This document shows, one piece after another, positions 46,631 through 58,325 of a stretch of 64,000 nt of DNA (the stretch's first letter is position 1; each line of letters opens with the position of its first letter). The position numbers and the translations under genes are program-made. The stretch spans positions 372,001-436,000 of the forward strand of contig JAEILZ010000007.1 in assembly GCA_018873225.1 (NCBI GenBank). The letters are read 5' to 3'. Source of the DNA: [Phialemoniopsis] sp. UDSM-2020. Lineage: Eukaryota; Ascomycota; Sordariomycetes; Thyridiales; Thyridiaceae. The notes below the pieces were generated by a model. It worked only from the letters and a program-made list of their open reading frames with translations. It had not been told where the DNA came from and did no database searches.

Positions 46631-48420
46631 ATGGATGAGAGCAACCAGACCACTCAAGCCTGGAGGAAGAAGCCTCGAAAATGGGCTCCAAAGTCCAGAC
46701 TGGGCTGCAAGACTTGCAAGTGAGTCTGAATTCCCCGAGTGTCGCTCCCGATAAAGGGCACGCATGTAGTGTCTCAATGACATGACTGACGGCAAACCTC
46801 AGGATAAGAAGAGTGAAATGTGACCAGGGTCGGCCTTCGTGCTTCAAGTGCAAGTCCACAGGCCGTACTTGTGACGGATACCAGGAAGATACACTTCCTT
46901 CCACGAATTATATCGAATCCAGTGACCACGACGATACGAAAATTGCAGCCAAATCAGGTGACCTTTGCACCACTGTCGGCCTATACCAGTCGGAGCAATG
47001 GCATGCAGAGGGTCATGGCCTCACCTTCACAAGTCTCGAGCCGCTCATGATCTTACCGGCGGCTGAGTCAACCCAGGGAGACGCCATGGGCTTTTTTGAG
47101 TGCATTTCGATCAAGCATCTGAACGAATACCAACCTAGTGAGCCATGGCGGAAGACGCTGATGTACTTTTCTCAAACCGTGCCATCTGTGCGGCACGCCG
47201 CCCTTGCTCTGGCTCTGGTTCATCGCAATCGTCCAGAAAGCAATACAAATCACCACCCACGTCAGAGGACGTCTTTGACACCAGACAAGGCCGCCTTGTT
47301 TCACTACAACCGGGCCATTCAACTCCTGCTGAATCAAGAAAACGACAACAATACCGAAACGACCGCCATCACTCTGTTGATCTGCTACCTCTTCACCTGC
47401 TTCGATCACCTAGCCGGTAACTACGTCCAAGCATTGAAGCACCTCCGCGGAGGTGTGGAGCTCGCACGAAACATCGACAGGAGATTTCTCGAGAATAGCA
47501 ACCCATACGGCAATGTCTCAGGGGTGCGCGTGCTCCTGAGCCAGATTGCAAAACAGATTCGCCGTCTCGACTTGCAGGCCGCAACTTTCATGCTTGATTG
47601 GACCCCGATCGACCTCGAGGACACACTCGTCTCTCCACTCCCACACCTCGATGGCGCATTTCTATCCCTTGACCAGGCTGCCGACCACCTACAGACCCTC
47701 GTCGCTAGCGTTATGAGATTGCGCAACTCTGAGCAGCTGCAAAAGGAGGCCACGACAATGACACCGCCAGCATCGCCTTCACCTTCGCCGCTCAAGAACA
47801 CTCTGCTTAGACAATTGGAGACGTGGTCAAATCTGTTCGAAAACATGATACAACAGAACGGGGCCTCCCACGACGCAGACCCTACACGGTCGCTTATATC
47901 GCTTCTTCGCCTACACTATACCATTGCATGGACACTCCTTCTTTGGAGTTTCGGGCCCGGGCTAGAAAGGGACTATGACAACTTTCTACCCCAGTTCCAG
48001 CAGTGCATGGCCTTGGCGGATGACCTAGCAGCGGCGCATGAGCAATATTCAAAGTCATTCCAGCAGAGTTTCACACCAGAGCTAGCGATCATCCCAGTTC
48101 TATACATCACTGGGGCCAAGTGCCGGGATCCTGTGGTGCGACGTGAGGCCTTGAGAATTTTGCGGCGACAACCCATACAAGAGGCAGTCTGGGACAGCAT
48201 GTCTACTGCAAGAGCGATTGAACGTATAATCGAGATCGAGGAGGGCGCGTCGGGGGGGAAAGGTGTGTCGAAGAGTATGGAACAAATCCTTGAGTGGCAG
48301 AGAATCGAGACTGTGTCTTGGGTACTACATCCCGTCGACGGCCGGTCTGCGGCTAGGGTGGACATCACGTATACATTTTCCACGCAGGAGGGAGCGCATT
48401 CCGAGACTCTCATGGTATAG
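46631..48420 (+). CDS. Zn2Cys6 transcription factor (Fungal_trans_2/DUF3468-like)
   Basis: Two exons (46631-46719, 46803-48420) encode 568 residues. The zinc cluster CKTCKIRRVKC then CFKCKSTGRTC begins at about residue 26, after the usual KWAPKSRLG lead, and is split by the intron between CK and IRR. The C-terminal part is the long helical domain of this regulator class, with LMYFSQTVPSVRHAALALALVH and LLICYLFTCFDHLAG. A Ser/Pro linker lies near residue 350. It probably controls neighbouring genes, with the divergent serine hydrolase the closest candidate. The frame is intact. Confidence 0.88.
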
Positions 48421-48545
48421 CCATAGACACAGCTAAAATTTTGATAAGATTCATTCCTTTCATACATGTCTCCGTCTCACACTAGAATTCGGGACCACTC
48501 ATACGCCTCAAGTCTCATACAGCTCATCACTACCACCACCATCCC

Positions 48546-49330
48546 TTACTGTAGGGCAGGATCAACGGGACCAGCTGGCGGGGTGTAAGTAGTCACAGCT
48601 CCGTTGGTGTAGATGTCGACCTGGACTATGTTAGCTATCGAAAAGTCGCTTTCGACAAAGACCACTCTTGACTTACCATGATACCGGGGTCGCTCATGGG
48701 AGCATAGGTCGGAATGCTGTACAGATAGTTGCCCGAGGGTACGTACGACCCGGACCCAGAGACCACGACCTGCGCGCACTCAGCGTAGAACTGAGGCGTG
48801 TTGGCTTGGTGCAGGGCCAGCAACTCATGGCGGATAAGATAATTCCCAGGCGCAAGGTTCGTCGGCACCTTGCTGCTCCACCGCAGCGTCTTGAGCACAA
48901 TGGCCGTGCCCCAGTTCTCCGAGTTGAGCGGGCCGTTGCCGATCAGGCCCATCTGGTCAATCTTGAACCAGCCCTTGCCCTCGCCGGTGCACCCGGACCC
49001 AAAGGCCCCCGGACACTTGTACATCCAGACCATGACGGGGCCTTGGGCGTGCGTCCACTGCTTCCAGATGGCCGTCACGTTGGTGCCCGCCTGCACGGGC
49101 GCCGACTCCTTGGCCGAGGTGCCGCCGTTGCAGCGCATCTTGGCGTCGGTGGGCGTCATGGTTGGGTCGTAGTTGGGCCACTGGAACTGGATGGTCGAGG
49201 GCGAGTTGGCGGGCGCGAAGCCATCGTAGCCCGGCCAGGTCTTGCCGCCGATCTCGTAGCTCGTGACGGCGCCGTGGCCGACGACGAGGGGCACGAGGGA
49301 GAGTGCTGGGGCGAGAAGATCGAACCTCAT
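48546..49330 (-). CDS. AA9 lytic polysaccharide monooxygenase
   Basis: Two exons (49330-48677, 48620-48546) encode 242 residues. An 18-residue signal peptide ends at VVG, leaving His19 as the mature N-terminus, as required for the copper histidine brace. The second brace histidine is His94 in WTHAQGPV. The outer sphere is present in LLALHQANTPQFYAEC: His174, Gln180 and axial Tyr182. Cysteines are placed for the usual disulfides. No cellulose-binding module follows. The enzyme oxidatively cleaves cellulose or related beta-glucans outside the cell, fitting plant-biomass or host-wall attack. It converges with the regulator at 46631-48420. Confidence 0.95.
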
Positions 49331-50485
49331 AATGGATATTCTTGTTCTAATTCAACGATGGCTCAGAGCGGAATGGGTTGCGCAGAAACAATGCGTGCTG
49401 TGCGAGAAAGCAGATACTAAACCTCTCCAGAGTGGCTGTCAAGTCTCCTATATATCTTCGAGACCGTGTCTTACTTGAACGACACTAGCTTGTCCACGTC
49501 AGCTAGACGTTGCATGGGTTCCGCAATGGCAACCAACATGTCAGTCACAAGCTTGTAAGGGCGAATAGTTAGCGAGTAGCGGCCTCGTGTCTACCGCGTG
49601 ACTTGCTCTCGCTTCCCCGTGGAGGCGGGAATACCGTGCATGAGCAAATAATCTATTCAGTCATGGAAACCCGGGAAACCAAGTTTTGCCAAGAAATGCG
49701 TTCCATACATCCTGACGATGAGTGGAGACTAGAGAGACAGGGGTAGCGGACCGAAAGGGAGCACGTACAACAATAGATCGCAGTGAAACATTAGATACTG
49801 CTACCTTGGGTCGGAATATGGTCACATCCAGCACAAAATGGAGGTTGAGGCGAACAAGGTCCATGGTAGCTTACAAAACTTGGTCCACCGAAGTTGACTG
49901 AGAGAGATTCGTATGACGACGTGCCCTCACGGTTCAGCGGCTTGTATCGCAATACCAAACACGACAGAATGGACTTCACTGGGACGCCCATTTATGGTAT
50001 CCGGGGGATTGCAAAAGCTTGATTAGGCAGGTGAATTCGCATGTGTAAGTACTGGGCACGATGGGTAAGGAGCTCAGTTCAGGAATAGAGCGTGGTTGTG
50101 GGGCGATGATGTTGTCACGATGTGGTTGGCATATAGGCTAAAAGGGACATAATTCCGTGCAATATATAACCCAGTTCTTCTTACACCAGATTAGGACATG
50201 TCGGACGGGAAGTACCGTGCAGGATGACGGTGACCCTGTACGCCAAAGGCTCGAGAGTAAATCTCCCACGAGTAACAGCCCTGCCATACTCGGAGTGTTT
50301 CGTACCTGGCTAGGCAACTTCGAGGTTTGGTCAGCATGGCACACCTACATACTACTTTAACACGGTATCTGCAGAGTTGCAGAAATGCTACAATACTAGC
50401 CTAATTCCTCAACCTCAATTGCAACACCAAACCAACCTATGACCTAAAAGTAGCTGCCGTCCTTTGAGAACAGAATTGTCTTATT
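49331..50485. other. Intergenic region upstream of the AA9 gene
   Basis: Promoter of the AA9 gene (TATA at 49448-49454) and 3' flank of the fourth regulator. No gene was seen in 49500-50485. Confidence 0.5.
49448..49454 (-). promoter_or_regulatory. TATA box of the AA9 gene
   Basis: TATATAG on the minus strand, 118 bp before the ATG, a normal distance for fungal inducible genes. Confidence 0.6.
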
Positions 50486-52944
50486 TTAGAATATGAAATC
50501 CTGATCAAACATAGACCCAAACCCGTCGAATCCGAACAAGGCTAGGTCTTGTTCAGAATATTCCAGTAAAGATGGTTCCAGTTCCGCGAACAATGTCGGG
50601 TCGAGAGGCGCAATGTCAAGGCCAGGATTGTCGCAAGCAGTAGTATCCCAAGTACCGGTGTATGGCGCAGAATGGATGGTACCGCTCTGCGGTAGATCGG
50701 GACCAACAGACGCTATGGATTGTGGCCGGGGATCGAGTGCATACTCTCTACGACACATTCTAGTAGCTCTTTGGATTCCTTCTTGTAAGCGCTCAACAAG
50801 CCGCAGCGCACTCATTGCCAACTTGCTGCCGTCCGCCATGAAACGCAAGGCGTCTATCCCAGTAGATATTGGCAGTAACTGATGGTGTGAGGAGCGGAGT
50901 AAGTCATACAGAAGCAGCACAATGACAGCTGAGCTGCATGTATGAAAATCTGTAAAGGAGAATCTGGCGAGCAGGTTGCGGCTATGTAATTGATGGATGC
51001 GGTCAACGACTACTGTGGCCGCGTCTATGCACCTTTCGACGAGGCTTTGAGATCGAAGACATGTCTCATCGTCTTCTTGGTTCTTCGTGTCTGGGGTCGC
51101 AAGATACAGCCGTTTGCGAACAAGGCGCAGTAATGATCCGCGGCCCATGTGTACCCAGATCATGTTGTACATGATTTCGAGGTGGGCATCTGCTCGAAAC
51201 GAGGACTCTCGACCAGGCAATGAATCAAACGAGACAATCTTCTTGCTTGATTCCAGTTTGGCGCACGCCCAATTATAGGTCGTAGCGCTTCTTTCAACAG
51301 GACTACATCTCCATGTCAGCAATTTCGCCACCAGTCAGGAAGTATTCCGCTACGTACCCGGCGTTCGCAACCTCGTCCGCTATCATTGTTAGCTTGGTAA
51401 ATGCGATCAGTCGATCTAATCGCTGATCGCCGTTTCTGTCCAGATCCTGTTGCCTTCGCGGAAGAGAGACGGTAATGTCCTTGAGCTGGAGCGTGGTCGG
51501 AAGCCCCATAATCATAGATGTTTGACTAGATACGTTGTCAGATTCAGCTGATTTATGCAAACGATACTGCTTGTCATACCGTTCAATACTATAGATGGTC
51601 CAGAAAAGTCGGACTTTCGTCTCAAGAGCCTGCGGCTTTTGGTCAATACCCGCTTCATTTCGATGCAACGACAGACCAATTGCCAGATTCAAGGCCAGTC
51701 CCATGTATACATGATGGTGAGATATATCTTCCGTTGCAAGAAGGTACAAGGAAGTCAAAAGACAACACATCGCACTCTCTACGGAGTGAGATGCAATGAC
51801 TCTCGTCATCAGCTTCATGGCCTGCACGAGGAACGTGCTGCCTGGGATCTGCTGGTCTCCATCGAGAAGATTGGTTGGCTTGAACAAGTGCTCAAACGTA
51901 CTTGCGAGAGCCAGTACGAGGAGAACAAGACATGCAGTCGTACATGACACCCGCGGTGGCGCAGAATCTTTGTTCTTGTACACCTCTGCGAGCAGATTGC
52001 GAAACCATCGTTCGTCGAAATAATACCAGTTAGACTCGATAAACGTGAAAAACACATCAATCAGGGCCTCGGCATCTCCATAAGGCGGAAGTTGGCTGAG
52101 GATAGTGAGTAGGATACTATCGTCCTCTTCTTGGGCAAAACTACTCAGTCGTGTAGGACTCTGTAGGAAAATTAGCTAGGATCTTCCGGAGTAAGATATG
52201 AGACTATGAGAGGGTGAAAGCTGCTTACATCCCGTCCCTTCGCATGTACCGGTGAGATCGTGTCGGAAACAGCGGCAAGAAAGCTGGCGTGAGATGTTGA
52301 AGACGTAGGATCTACTCTTCTCGTCAGCTAATACCTTGAGTTGGGAGGATAAAACTGTACATTCATTCATACCAACTGCTCCTGTGGTCAACGTATTAAA
52401 GGATTGGGATTCGGTATCGGCTGTAGTATGAGGGATCTGCTGAAGCGAAGTTGATAATCCTTCGCAAGGACTGCCACTTTTGGTAATCGGATCTCGTCCA
52501 CTGTTTCCAACAGCTTCCTGAAAGAGCCTTGAGACTATCGAAAACTGTTCAGAATCCAAGTTGAGTCTGGGAAATCGTTCTTGGAGGCTTTTCGAGACGT
52601 CTCTCATCACGGCATCCCAAACAACCGAGCTACAAGCCAAGAGATCAGTGAACGCCGTTTCCAATGAACCCAACAATATTGATAAAGCCAGCTGGGACTT
52701 GGACTCACTCGTCCCATCTTGAGGCTTTCTGTGACAGGGTATTGTCCCCACCCTTGGGAAGCGCCTCGAAAACGCAGACCAGGCCGTAGCGAGCGCAATT
52801 TTGGCACAGATTTTCGGAAGATAAGATGCACTTTTTCTTGCTATCTCTGCAAGATATACATGCTCGTACGGCCCGCTTCCGTTTGTCCAAAGGAACGTGC
52901 GGGCGATGTCTCTTTTTGCTTGTCGAAGGCATGGCAGGTCTCAT
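50486..52944 (-). CDS. Zn2Cys6 transcription factor with fungal_trans domain
   Basis: Six exons (52944-52709, 52629-52373, 52311-52229, 52160-51580, 51525-51358, 51302-50486) give 713 residues. The zinc cluster reads CISCRDSKKKC then CQNCARYGLVC, after a basic start. A serine-rich linker leads into the fungal_trans domain (WYYFDERWFRNLLAEVY, LLTSLYLLATEDISHHHVYMG, ALETKVRLFWTIYSIER). Two introns are not forced by stops. The one at 52372-52312 is needed to bring the frames together. The one at 51579-51526 is 54 nt and in frame, and removing it joins SIER to QTSMIMGLPTTL as relatives have. The end is rich in Asp and Phe, like an activation domain. The start could also be 52932. Confidence 0.8.
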
Positions 52945-53744
52945 GGGCTGAGTCAAGATGACGATAGGGTCAGTGCGGTATCAACATTCAGAAGATCATG
53001 GGGAAGGATGAGATGCGCCTCTCCGGTCATGTAACCCGAGATTGGCGATGGCGAATCGTTGTGAGCACGGTAATGTAAATGGGAAAGATATTGAGTTCGA
53101 GTTAACTTGACGTGGAGTCCTCTTTGGTTGTAGCCACCATCATTTTAGTCAGCGGGGCAGCTTTTGCGGGGCACCGTTTACCGGAGCCGAGCACCAGACA
53201 GCACATTTTGGAGACTTAAGGTCGCCGGAACGGTATAGCCCTTCTTCCGCTGGTAGGCGCACTTAAGGGATCAACTCATCGTTGATGTGCTCCCACGCTG
53301 GAATGCCTAGCGTCGCGACAAAGTCCTAGCGGGTCACCAGTCCTGTCTGTTCGCTCTCTTACACACTTGAATCCTATTGATGTAGTGCTCCCGTCAGCTC
53401 AATTGTCGCTTGGCCTATGGCATGAAACAAAGCATAGAGGAGGCTGTTCCAAGAGACTGTGAGGAAGCGTTCCCGCACGGGATTTTGCGTACTTGACGTG
53501 GTTGGTGACACGTTGTCGCACTGAATGTGATAAGACTGATATATTTTGAGATGCAGCACTGTTATATTGTGCTACGTTCTGTTCTAAATGAAGACTTGTC
53601 ATGCTCTACTGCTCTATGGCCTCGAGCCGCTGAGCTCTATGCCTGATGTATAAGAGACGGTCATTCAGAGAAGCGAAAGGCTCTTGGAAATCAGCAGGAG
53701 CATGCCTCCTATACAGATTCATATATATTTTTCAACCTATATAT
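52945..53744. other. Intergenic region
   Basis: Promoter side of the fourth regulator and 3' flank of the amidohydrolase gene. No gene was found. Confidence 0.5.
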
Positions 53745-55079
53745 TCAAGCAATATTGACAGTCTGATGCAGATCAGTCTCGAGTCTCGACCATCTCGAGG
53801 CATGAACGCGCCCATCCTTGATTGTTGCAAGTACGTGTTTCTCGGGTTCGTCTAAGATGGTGATGTCTTGCAGGGGATTTGAATTCAAGATCAGCAAGTC
53901 AGCTGCATATCCTGGAGAGATCTGGCCCAGGAAGTCCTCCTGTCGAAGCATTCGAGCGGCATTGATTGTAGCACTGCGCAGGACTTCCAGGGAGCTTTGG
54001 ACCTGGCGCCGTAGACCGAATTCTCGAGACTGCGCGAAATGCAGCGGACCGAGAAGATCCGTACCGAAACAAATGGTGACCCCAGCGTCGGCGGCGATCT
54101 TGATCGCGTGAAGTCCTTTCTCTAGCACCTCTTTGTTTTTCTTAGCTGACGCTGGAGGGAGGAAATGGTCGAATTTGGCCATCGTGGCGTAGGTGATGAG
54201 TGTAGGCGTGAGAAATGCTCCCTTCTCCGCCATGAGCTTTGCAGACTCTTCATCAATCAAATTCCCATGCTCGATGCCCAGCACTCCTTGCTTGACTGCC
54301 TGTTGAATAGCCTGAGGGGTGTAAGCATGCGAAGTCACATATGTTCCCGCATTTGACGCAACCGTCACAATAGCCCTGATCTCTTCGTCCGAAAACTGAA
54401 CATGCTCAATCTTGTCTGTTGGGCTGGCCACACCTCCACCACCCATGATTTTGATAAAGTCCGCCCCTTGACGGAGCTCCTCTCGGGCGTACTTCAGGCA
54501 GTCGGGAACGCCATCGATAACACGGCCGACGCCTTGAATTGTTCCGCCGCAGCACTCATGGTTATCCAGTGCGTCGCGAGTGTCGCCGTGGCCCCCAGTT
54601 TGTGACAATGCATGGCCGGCAATGAAAAGTCTTGGACCCGGATGTACGTAGTCGTCGATGGCCTGTTTGAGAGGGGACATAGCGCCTCCACAGTCCCTCA
54701 CGGTTGTGAATCCTCTCTCCAACATAGACCTGAGGACGTGAGGCTGCCGTAAGAGTGAAGCAGATGGATTCATACGTTTCATCTCCTGAAGTCCCATCTT
54801 TCCAGGAACTGCCACTAGGTGAACATGACAGTCTATCAAGCCAGGGCACACATATTTGCCGTCCAAGTCCAACATGATCGTCGATGAATCGTCGTCCCAC
54901 TCGCCTGGGTTGCCGTTGACGGACTTTACGACTCCTTCGTGAAGATGGATCGTGACATTCTCCAATACCCGACCTTCAACGGGATCAACAAGGTTGGCTT
55001 TTGACAGAACATATCTTGGTCGTGGGGGAGGGTTCCAGGGGATGACGTCGTCTGGCATGGGAACTGTCCTGGACATCAT
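53745..55079 (-). CDS. Metal-dependent amidohydrolase (ochratoxinase/prolidase-like)
   Basis: A single exon encodes 444 residues. All metal-site residues of the family are visible: H85 and H87 in DCHVHL, K210 (the carboxylated bridging lysine) in DFIKIMGGGGV, H251 in TSHAYTP, H271 in GIEHGNLID and D341 in FGTDLLG. The order and spacing resemble imidazolonepropionase-like amidohydrolases, including fungal ochratoxinase and Xaa-Pro dipeptidases. It hydrolyses an amide bond; the substrate is not predictable. There is no signal peptide, so it is likely cytosolic. The neighbouring symporter (55.9-57.9 kb) could supply the substrate, which is inference. Confidence 0.92.
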   Translation of the reverse strand: MMSRTVPMPDDVIPWNPPPRPRYVLSKANLVDPVEGRVLENVTIHLHEGVVKSVNGNPGEWDDDSSTIMLDLDGKYVCPGLIDCHVHLVAVPGKMGLQEMKRMNPSASLLRQPHVLRSMLERGFTTVRDCGGAMSPLKQAIDDYVHPGPRLFIAGHALSQTGGHGDTRDALDNHECCGGTIQGVGRVIDGVPDCLKYAREELRQGADFIKIMGGGGVASPTDKIEHVQFSDEEIRAIVTVASNAGTYVTSHAYTPQAIQQAVKQGVLGIEHGNLIDEESAKLMAEKGAFLTPTLITYATMAKFDHFLPPASAKKNKEVLEKGLHAIKIAADAGVTICFGTDLLGPLHFAQSREFGLRRQVQSSLEVLRSATINAARMLRQEDFLGQISPGYAADLLILNSNPLQDITILDEPEKHVLATIKDGRVHASRWSRLETDLHQTVNIA

Positions 55080-55420
55080 GATAGCTACTAGATTTCGAAT
55101 CTTAAACTGGGTTGAGAAAACATGGGCTGAAAGACTGTTTTCTGTACTAAAGTTTGAGGGTTTGAATTACATAAATAGGGATGTTTCAAAGGTTTCTAGG
55201 CTTCATTGCAGTCACAGCCTGTATTGATAGAATTAGAAGAATGATCTTTAGCTTGGGGTACAAGTACCCGAGTAGCGCGAAGTTATCCCCTAATGGCCGT
55301 AGAAACATTTCATGTGATGTACAAGCATTATGGCCAGTGCATCTAGATAGGGCTTATCTACGGAATGCTAATCTTGCTCAACTCGTTGCAAACGTTATCT
55401 GGAGTAGAGTGGTGGCGTGA

Positions 55421-55770
55421 TACGCTTTCCCACTAGTCGGGTACGAGTCTCCGATGAACTTGCTCCCCACGCACCCCTAGAAAGATGGTCACGGTTACCA
55501 TCGTCTTTGCTGGGATTTACTAAACTACTAGTTTAGTACGACTTCTTGATGACCTTACACCCCCAGAAAGCCGATCGCGGCTATTGTCATGGTTCTCGGG
55601 GTACGCTTGCCACTAGTCGGGTACGAGTTCCCGACTAGCTCACCGTCCCCAGAGACATGATCGCGGCTATCATCGTCTTTCGCGGGGGTATTCTTGCCCT
55701 CAGTTCGCATCTCCAATGAACTTACACTCCTGGACAGACCATCATCAGAGCTGATAGCCGCGGGTACGAG
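55421..55770 (+). repeat. Degenerate tandem array of ~85-97 bp units
   Basis: Units start near 55421, 55518, 55602 and 55689. Units 1 and 3 share CACTAGTCGGGTACGAG, and units 2 and 3 share GATCGCGGCTAT. Most units end in a TCATCGTCTTT- or TCATGGTTCTC-like run into a G tract. The fourth unit is the most diverged and ends with TGATAGCCGCG (55752-55762), the exact reverse complement of 55662-55672 in unit 3, so a hairpin is possible. Confidence 0.75.
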
Positions 55771-55911
55771 GACCCGCTAATCACTTCTCATGAATGATAT
55801 CGGTCCAGATCAAGGCCTGATAAACCATATTTCAAGATAAGTGTCTTTATTCTGCTGAGCGCCCTGGATTCACTGAGTATTTGCTACAAGGTGTAGCTTG
55901 GCCAAAGCATG

Positions 55912-55918
55912 TATAAAG
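55912..55918 (+). promoter_or_regulatory. TATA box of the MFS gene
   Basis: TATAAAG lies 108 bp before the ATG at 56020. It lies within the upstream extension of the open frame, which argues that translation starts at 56020 and not at 55909. Confidence 0.6.
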
Positions 55919-56019
55919 ACAACGCACTCCTACTCGAAGAAGGCATCTTTCATATAATTTCCAATCGGACAGCTTCAAGATATTTTCACAGTGTCAGCAC
56001 TACCAATAGACGGCTCAAC

Positions 56020-57923
56020 ATGGCTGCAAGGGAAGAACACAAAGTTATGCCAGAAGCGGAGACAGAGACTTCCAACGGTCACATAACCAAGCATTTCAGC
56101 ACGAGAGAGGCGGAGTCGAACGTGATTATGACTCCATCTGAGGAGCGAAAGCTCGTTCGAAAGATTGACTTGCAGTGAGTGATTCGTATCAATCACAAAT
56201 GCGAAGCAGTATTCAAGACGCTGATGGTTGAGCAGTTTGATTCCTCTTATGTTTGTTCTGTACCTTCTCCAATACCTCGACAAGACATCTCTTGGCTATA
56301 CCGCAATCATGGGCATCATGCAGGGTGCAGTTAGTTGACCCGTAATTCACCTTTTGATGACTCATGCTAACTTTGTCACAGCATCTTACAGGGACGCAAT
56401 ATTCCTGGGTATCTAGCTTCTTCTACGTGGGATTTCTCGTAGCAAGTCCCTTATCCTCGGTTCTATTGGTAAAGTTCTCTGTCGCGAAAGTGGTAGTTAT
56501 TACAGTGTAAGTCTACCTAAGCCTAGTCGAGGAGCTCAAACCACTCACCTTCTTGGCTGCGTGTTAGCTTGATCTGGGCGGGCATACAAATGTGCATGGC
56601 CGCTGGACACAATTTTGGCCGTCTTGCTGCCCTGCGCATTTTGTTGGGTGCTTTTGAGGCCGCAATCAACCCCGGATTCACGATCATAACATCCATGTGG
56701 TACAAACCATCCGAGCATGCTCTGCGCCATGGTCTATGGTACGGAGGGGCTAGTGTGGCCTACATCTTTGGTGGCATCCTTACATATGCCATCTCTCATA
56801 TTCACAGTGCAGTCAAGGCCTGGCAGGTATGTACACCCTACGCGATAGATAACAATATATTATTACCGTGCTGTAGCTGACCTGTTATACTAGTTCTTGT
56901 TCATCATATTTGGGGCTGCTACATTTCTCTGGGGGCTAGTTGTTCTGTGGCTTTTACCCGACAACCCCCAGACCGCTTGGTTTCTGACCGAGACGGAAAG
57001 AAAGTTGGCTTTTGCCCGTGTGCAAGGGGCGAGACATTCAGTCGAGACCAGAAAATGGAACCACGCACAGATGAGGGAAGCATTCAAGGACCCCCGGTCC
57101 TGGTTGCTCTTCTTGCTCTGTGTTTTCACTACTCTTCCTGGCGGTGGCTTGACAGCAGTATGCTATGCCTCCTCTACATTCTCCATTCGGGGTATAAAAT
57201 GAAGCAACTCAAATTAATGCTAACCATCCTTTGTTGTAGTTCGGAAGCGTGGTCTTGGTGTCTTTCGGCTACAGTGTCTTTCAGACCCAACTTCTGACCA
57301 TGTCACTGGGCGCATTTCTCTTGTTCTTCGTCATCCTCACCGTGGTTATATCAATGGCTGTCAAGAATGCACGTTGCGTCTCTATTGCTCTGCTCAACTT
57401 GATATCCCTGGTGGGAGCTTTGATGATCAAGCTGCTCCCTGAGTCCCACAAGCTGGGTCGCCTTGGAGGACTATGGTTGATCGGTGCCTACGCCAGCGCC
57501 TTTCCCACGATTCTCAGTCTGGTTTCCAGCAACATCACCGGACACACTAAGAAATCCACGGTCAATGCAATGCTCTTCGTTGGCTTCTGTGTTGGCTACA
57601 TCATCGGCCCGTTAACTTTTTTAGAGCGTCAGGCACCAACTTATCAGGTGAGTATCGATGCCATATTCTGTTTTCTAGTGGATACGGCCACTCGAAGTAC
57701 TGACGTTTTCTAGACTGCATTCAACGTTATGATTGCCTGCTTCGTTCTCAACATTGCCATCGTTATGACTATGAGGCAGTTGATGGCGATATGGAACAAG
57801 AAGCGCAATCAAGAATTGGGCGCCGAGTACAATTTAAGCGGAGAGGCTGTCGAGGACAACGCACTTGAAGTCGACTTGGATGAGACTGATTGGGAGAATA
57901 AGCGCATCCGTTACTCTTTGTAA
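56020..57923 (+). CDS. MFS anion:cation symporter (Dal5/allantoate-permease type)
   Basis: Seven exons (56020-56174, 56236-56329, 56382-56506, 56568-56826, 56894-57157, 57240-57647, 57714-57923) encode 504 residues with about 12 membrane helices. Family marks are DLHLIPLMFVLYLLQYLDKT in the first helix, TGTQYSWVSSFFYVGFLVAS, and the ALRILLGAFEAAINPGFTII helix. PDNPQTAWFLTETER comes after helix 6. The donor after MGIMQGA is GTTAGT; the nearer GTGCAG would break the phase. This is probably a carboxylate or amide importer in the plasma membrane. It is divergent from the amidohydrolase gene, a pairing that suggests uptake followed by hydrolysis. Confidence 0.88.
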
Positions 57924-58325
57924 TGGGTTTGGACATTTTCTGTATGAGAGCTGGAGGCGCGTTGCCGCAGTTGTCACCATTCGTCCATCGAAATTGTCAG
58001 CCATTCTGTCTCTTACTCAACATGACCAGCCACTCAATTCCCTTTGTCGAGCGGACAGAGTCATGCTTGCCATGCGACATGTAGATCCACCGTGTTATTC
58101 TCAAACCGCCGGACCAACGAGGGGATCAGTGGGTCACTGGCCCGTTAAATACCACTTGAGATACCTATGGAGGTACGGCACTTTAACAATTTAGACCCAG
58201 ACTGAAGGACGAGTATCATGGGTTTTATGAGTTATCTGAGTTTGAGGTAGCATCCAACTATCCACATGTCATCTGGAATGACAGTACTTGAAACACCGTG
58301 AGCCAAAATACTGTTTACCCATTCT
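57924..58325. other. Convergent 3' region
   Basis: 402 bp between the MFS stop and the GAF protein stop. Nothing recognisable. Confidence 0.6.

Larger units (their letters stand above)
55080..56019. other. Divergent promoter region with degenerate tandem repeats
   Basis: 940 bp between the amidohydrolase and MFS starts. It contains the repeat array at 55421-55770 and a TATA box at 55912-55918. No gene was seen. Confidence 0.6.
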
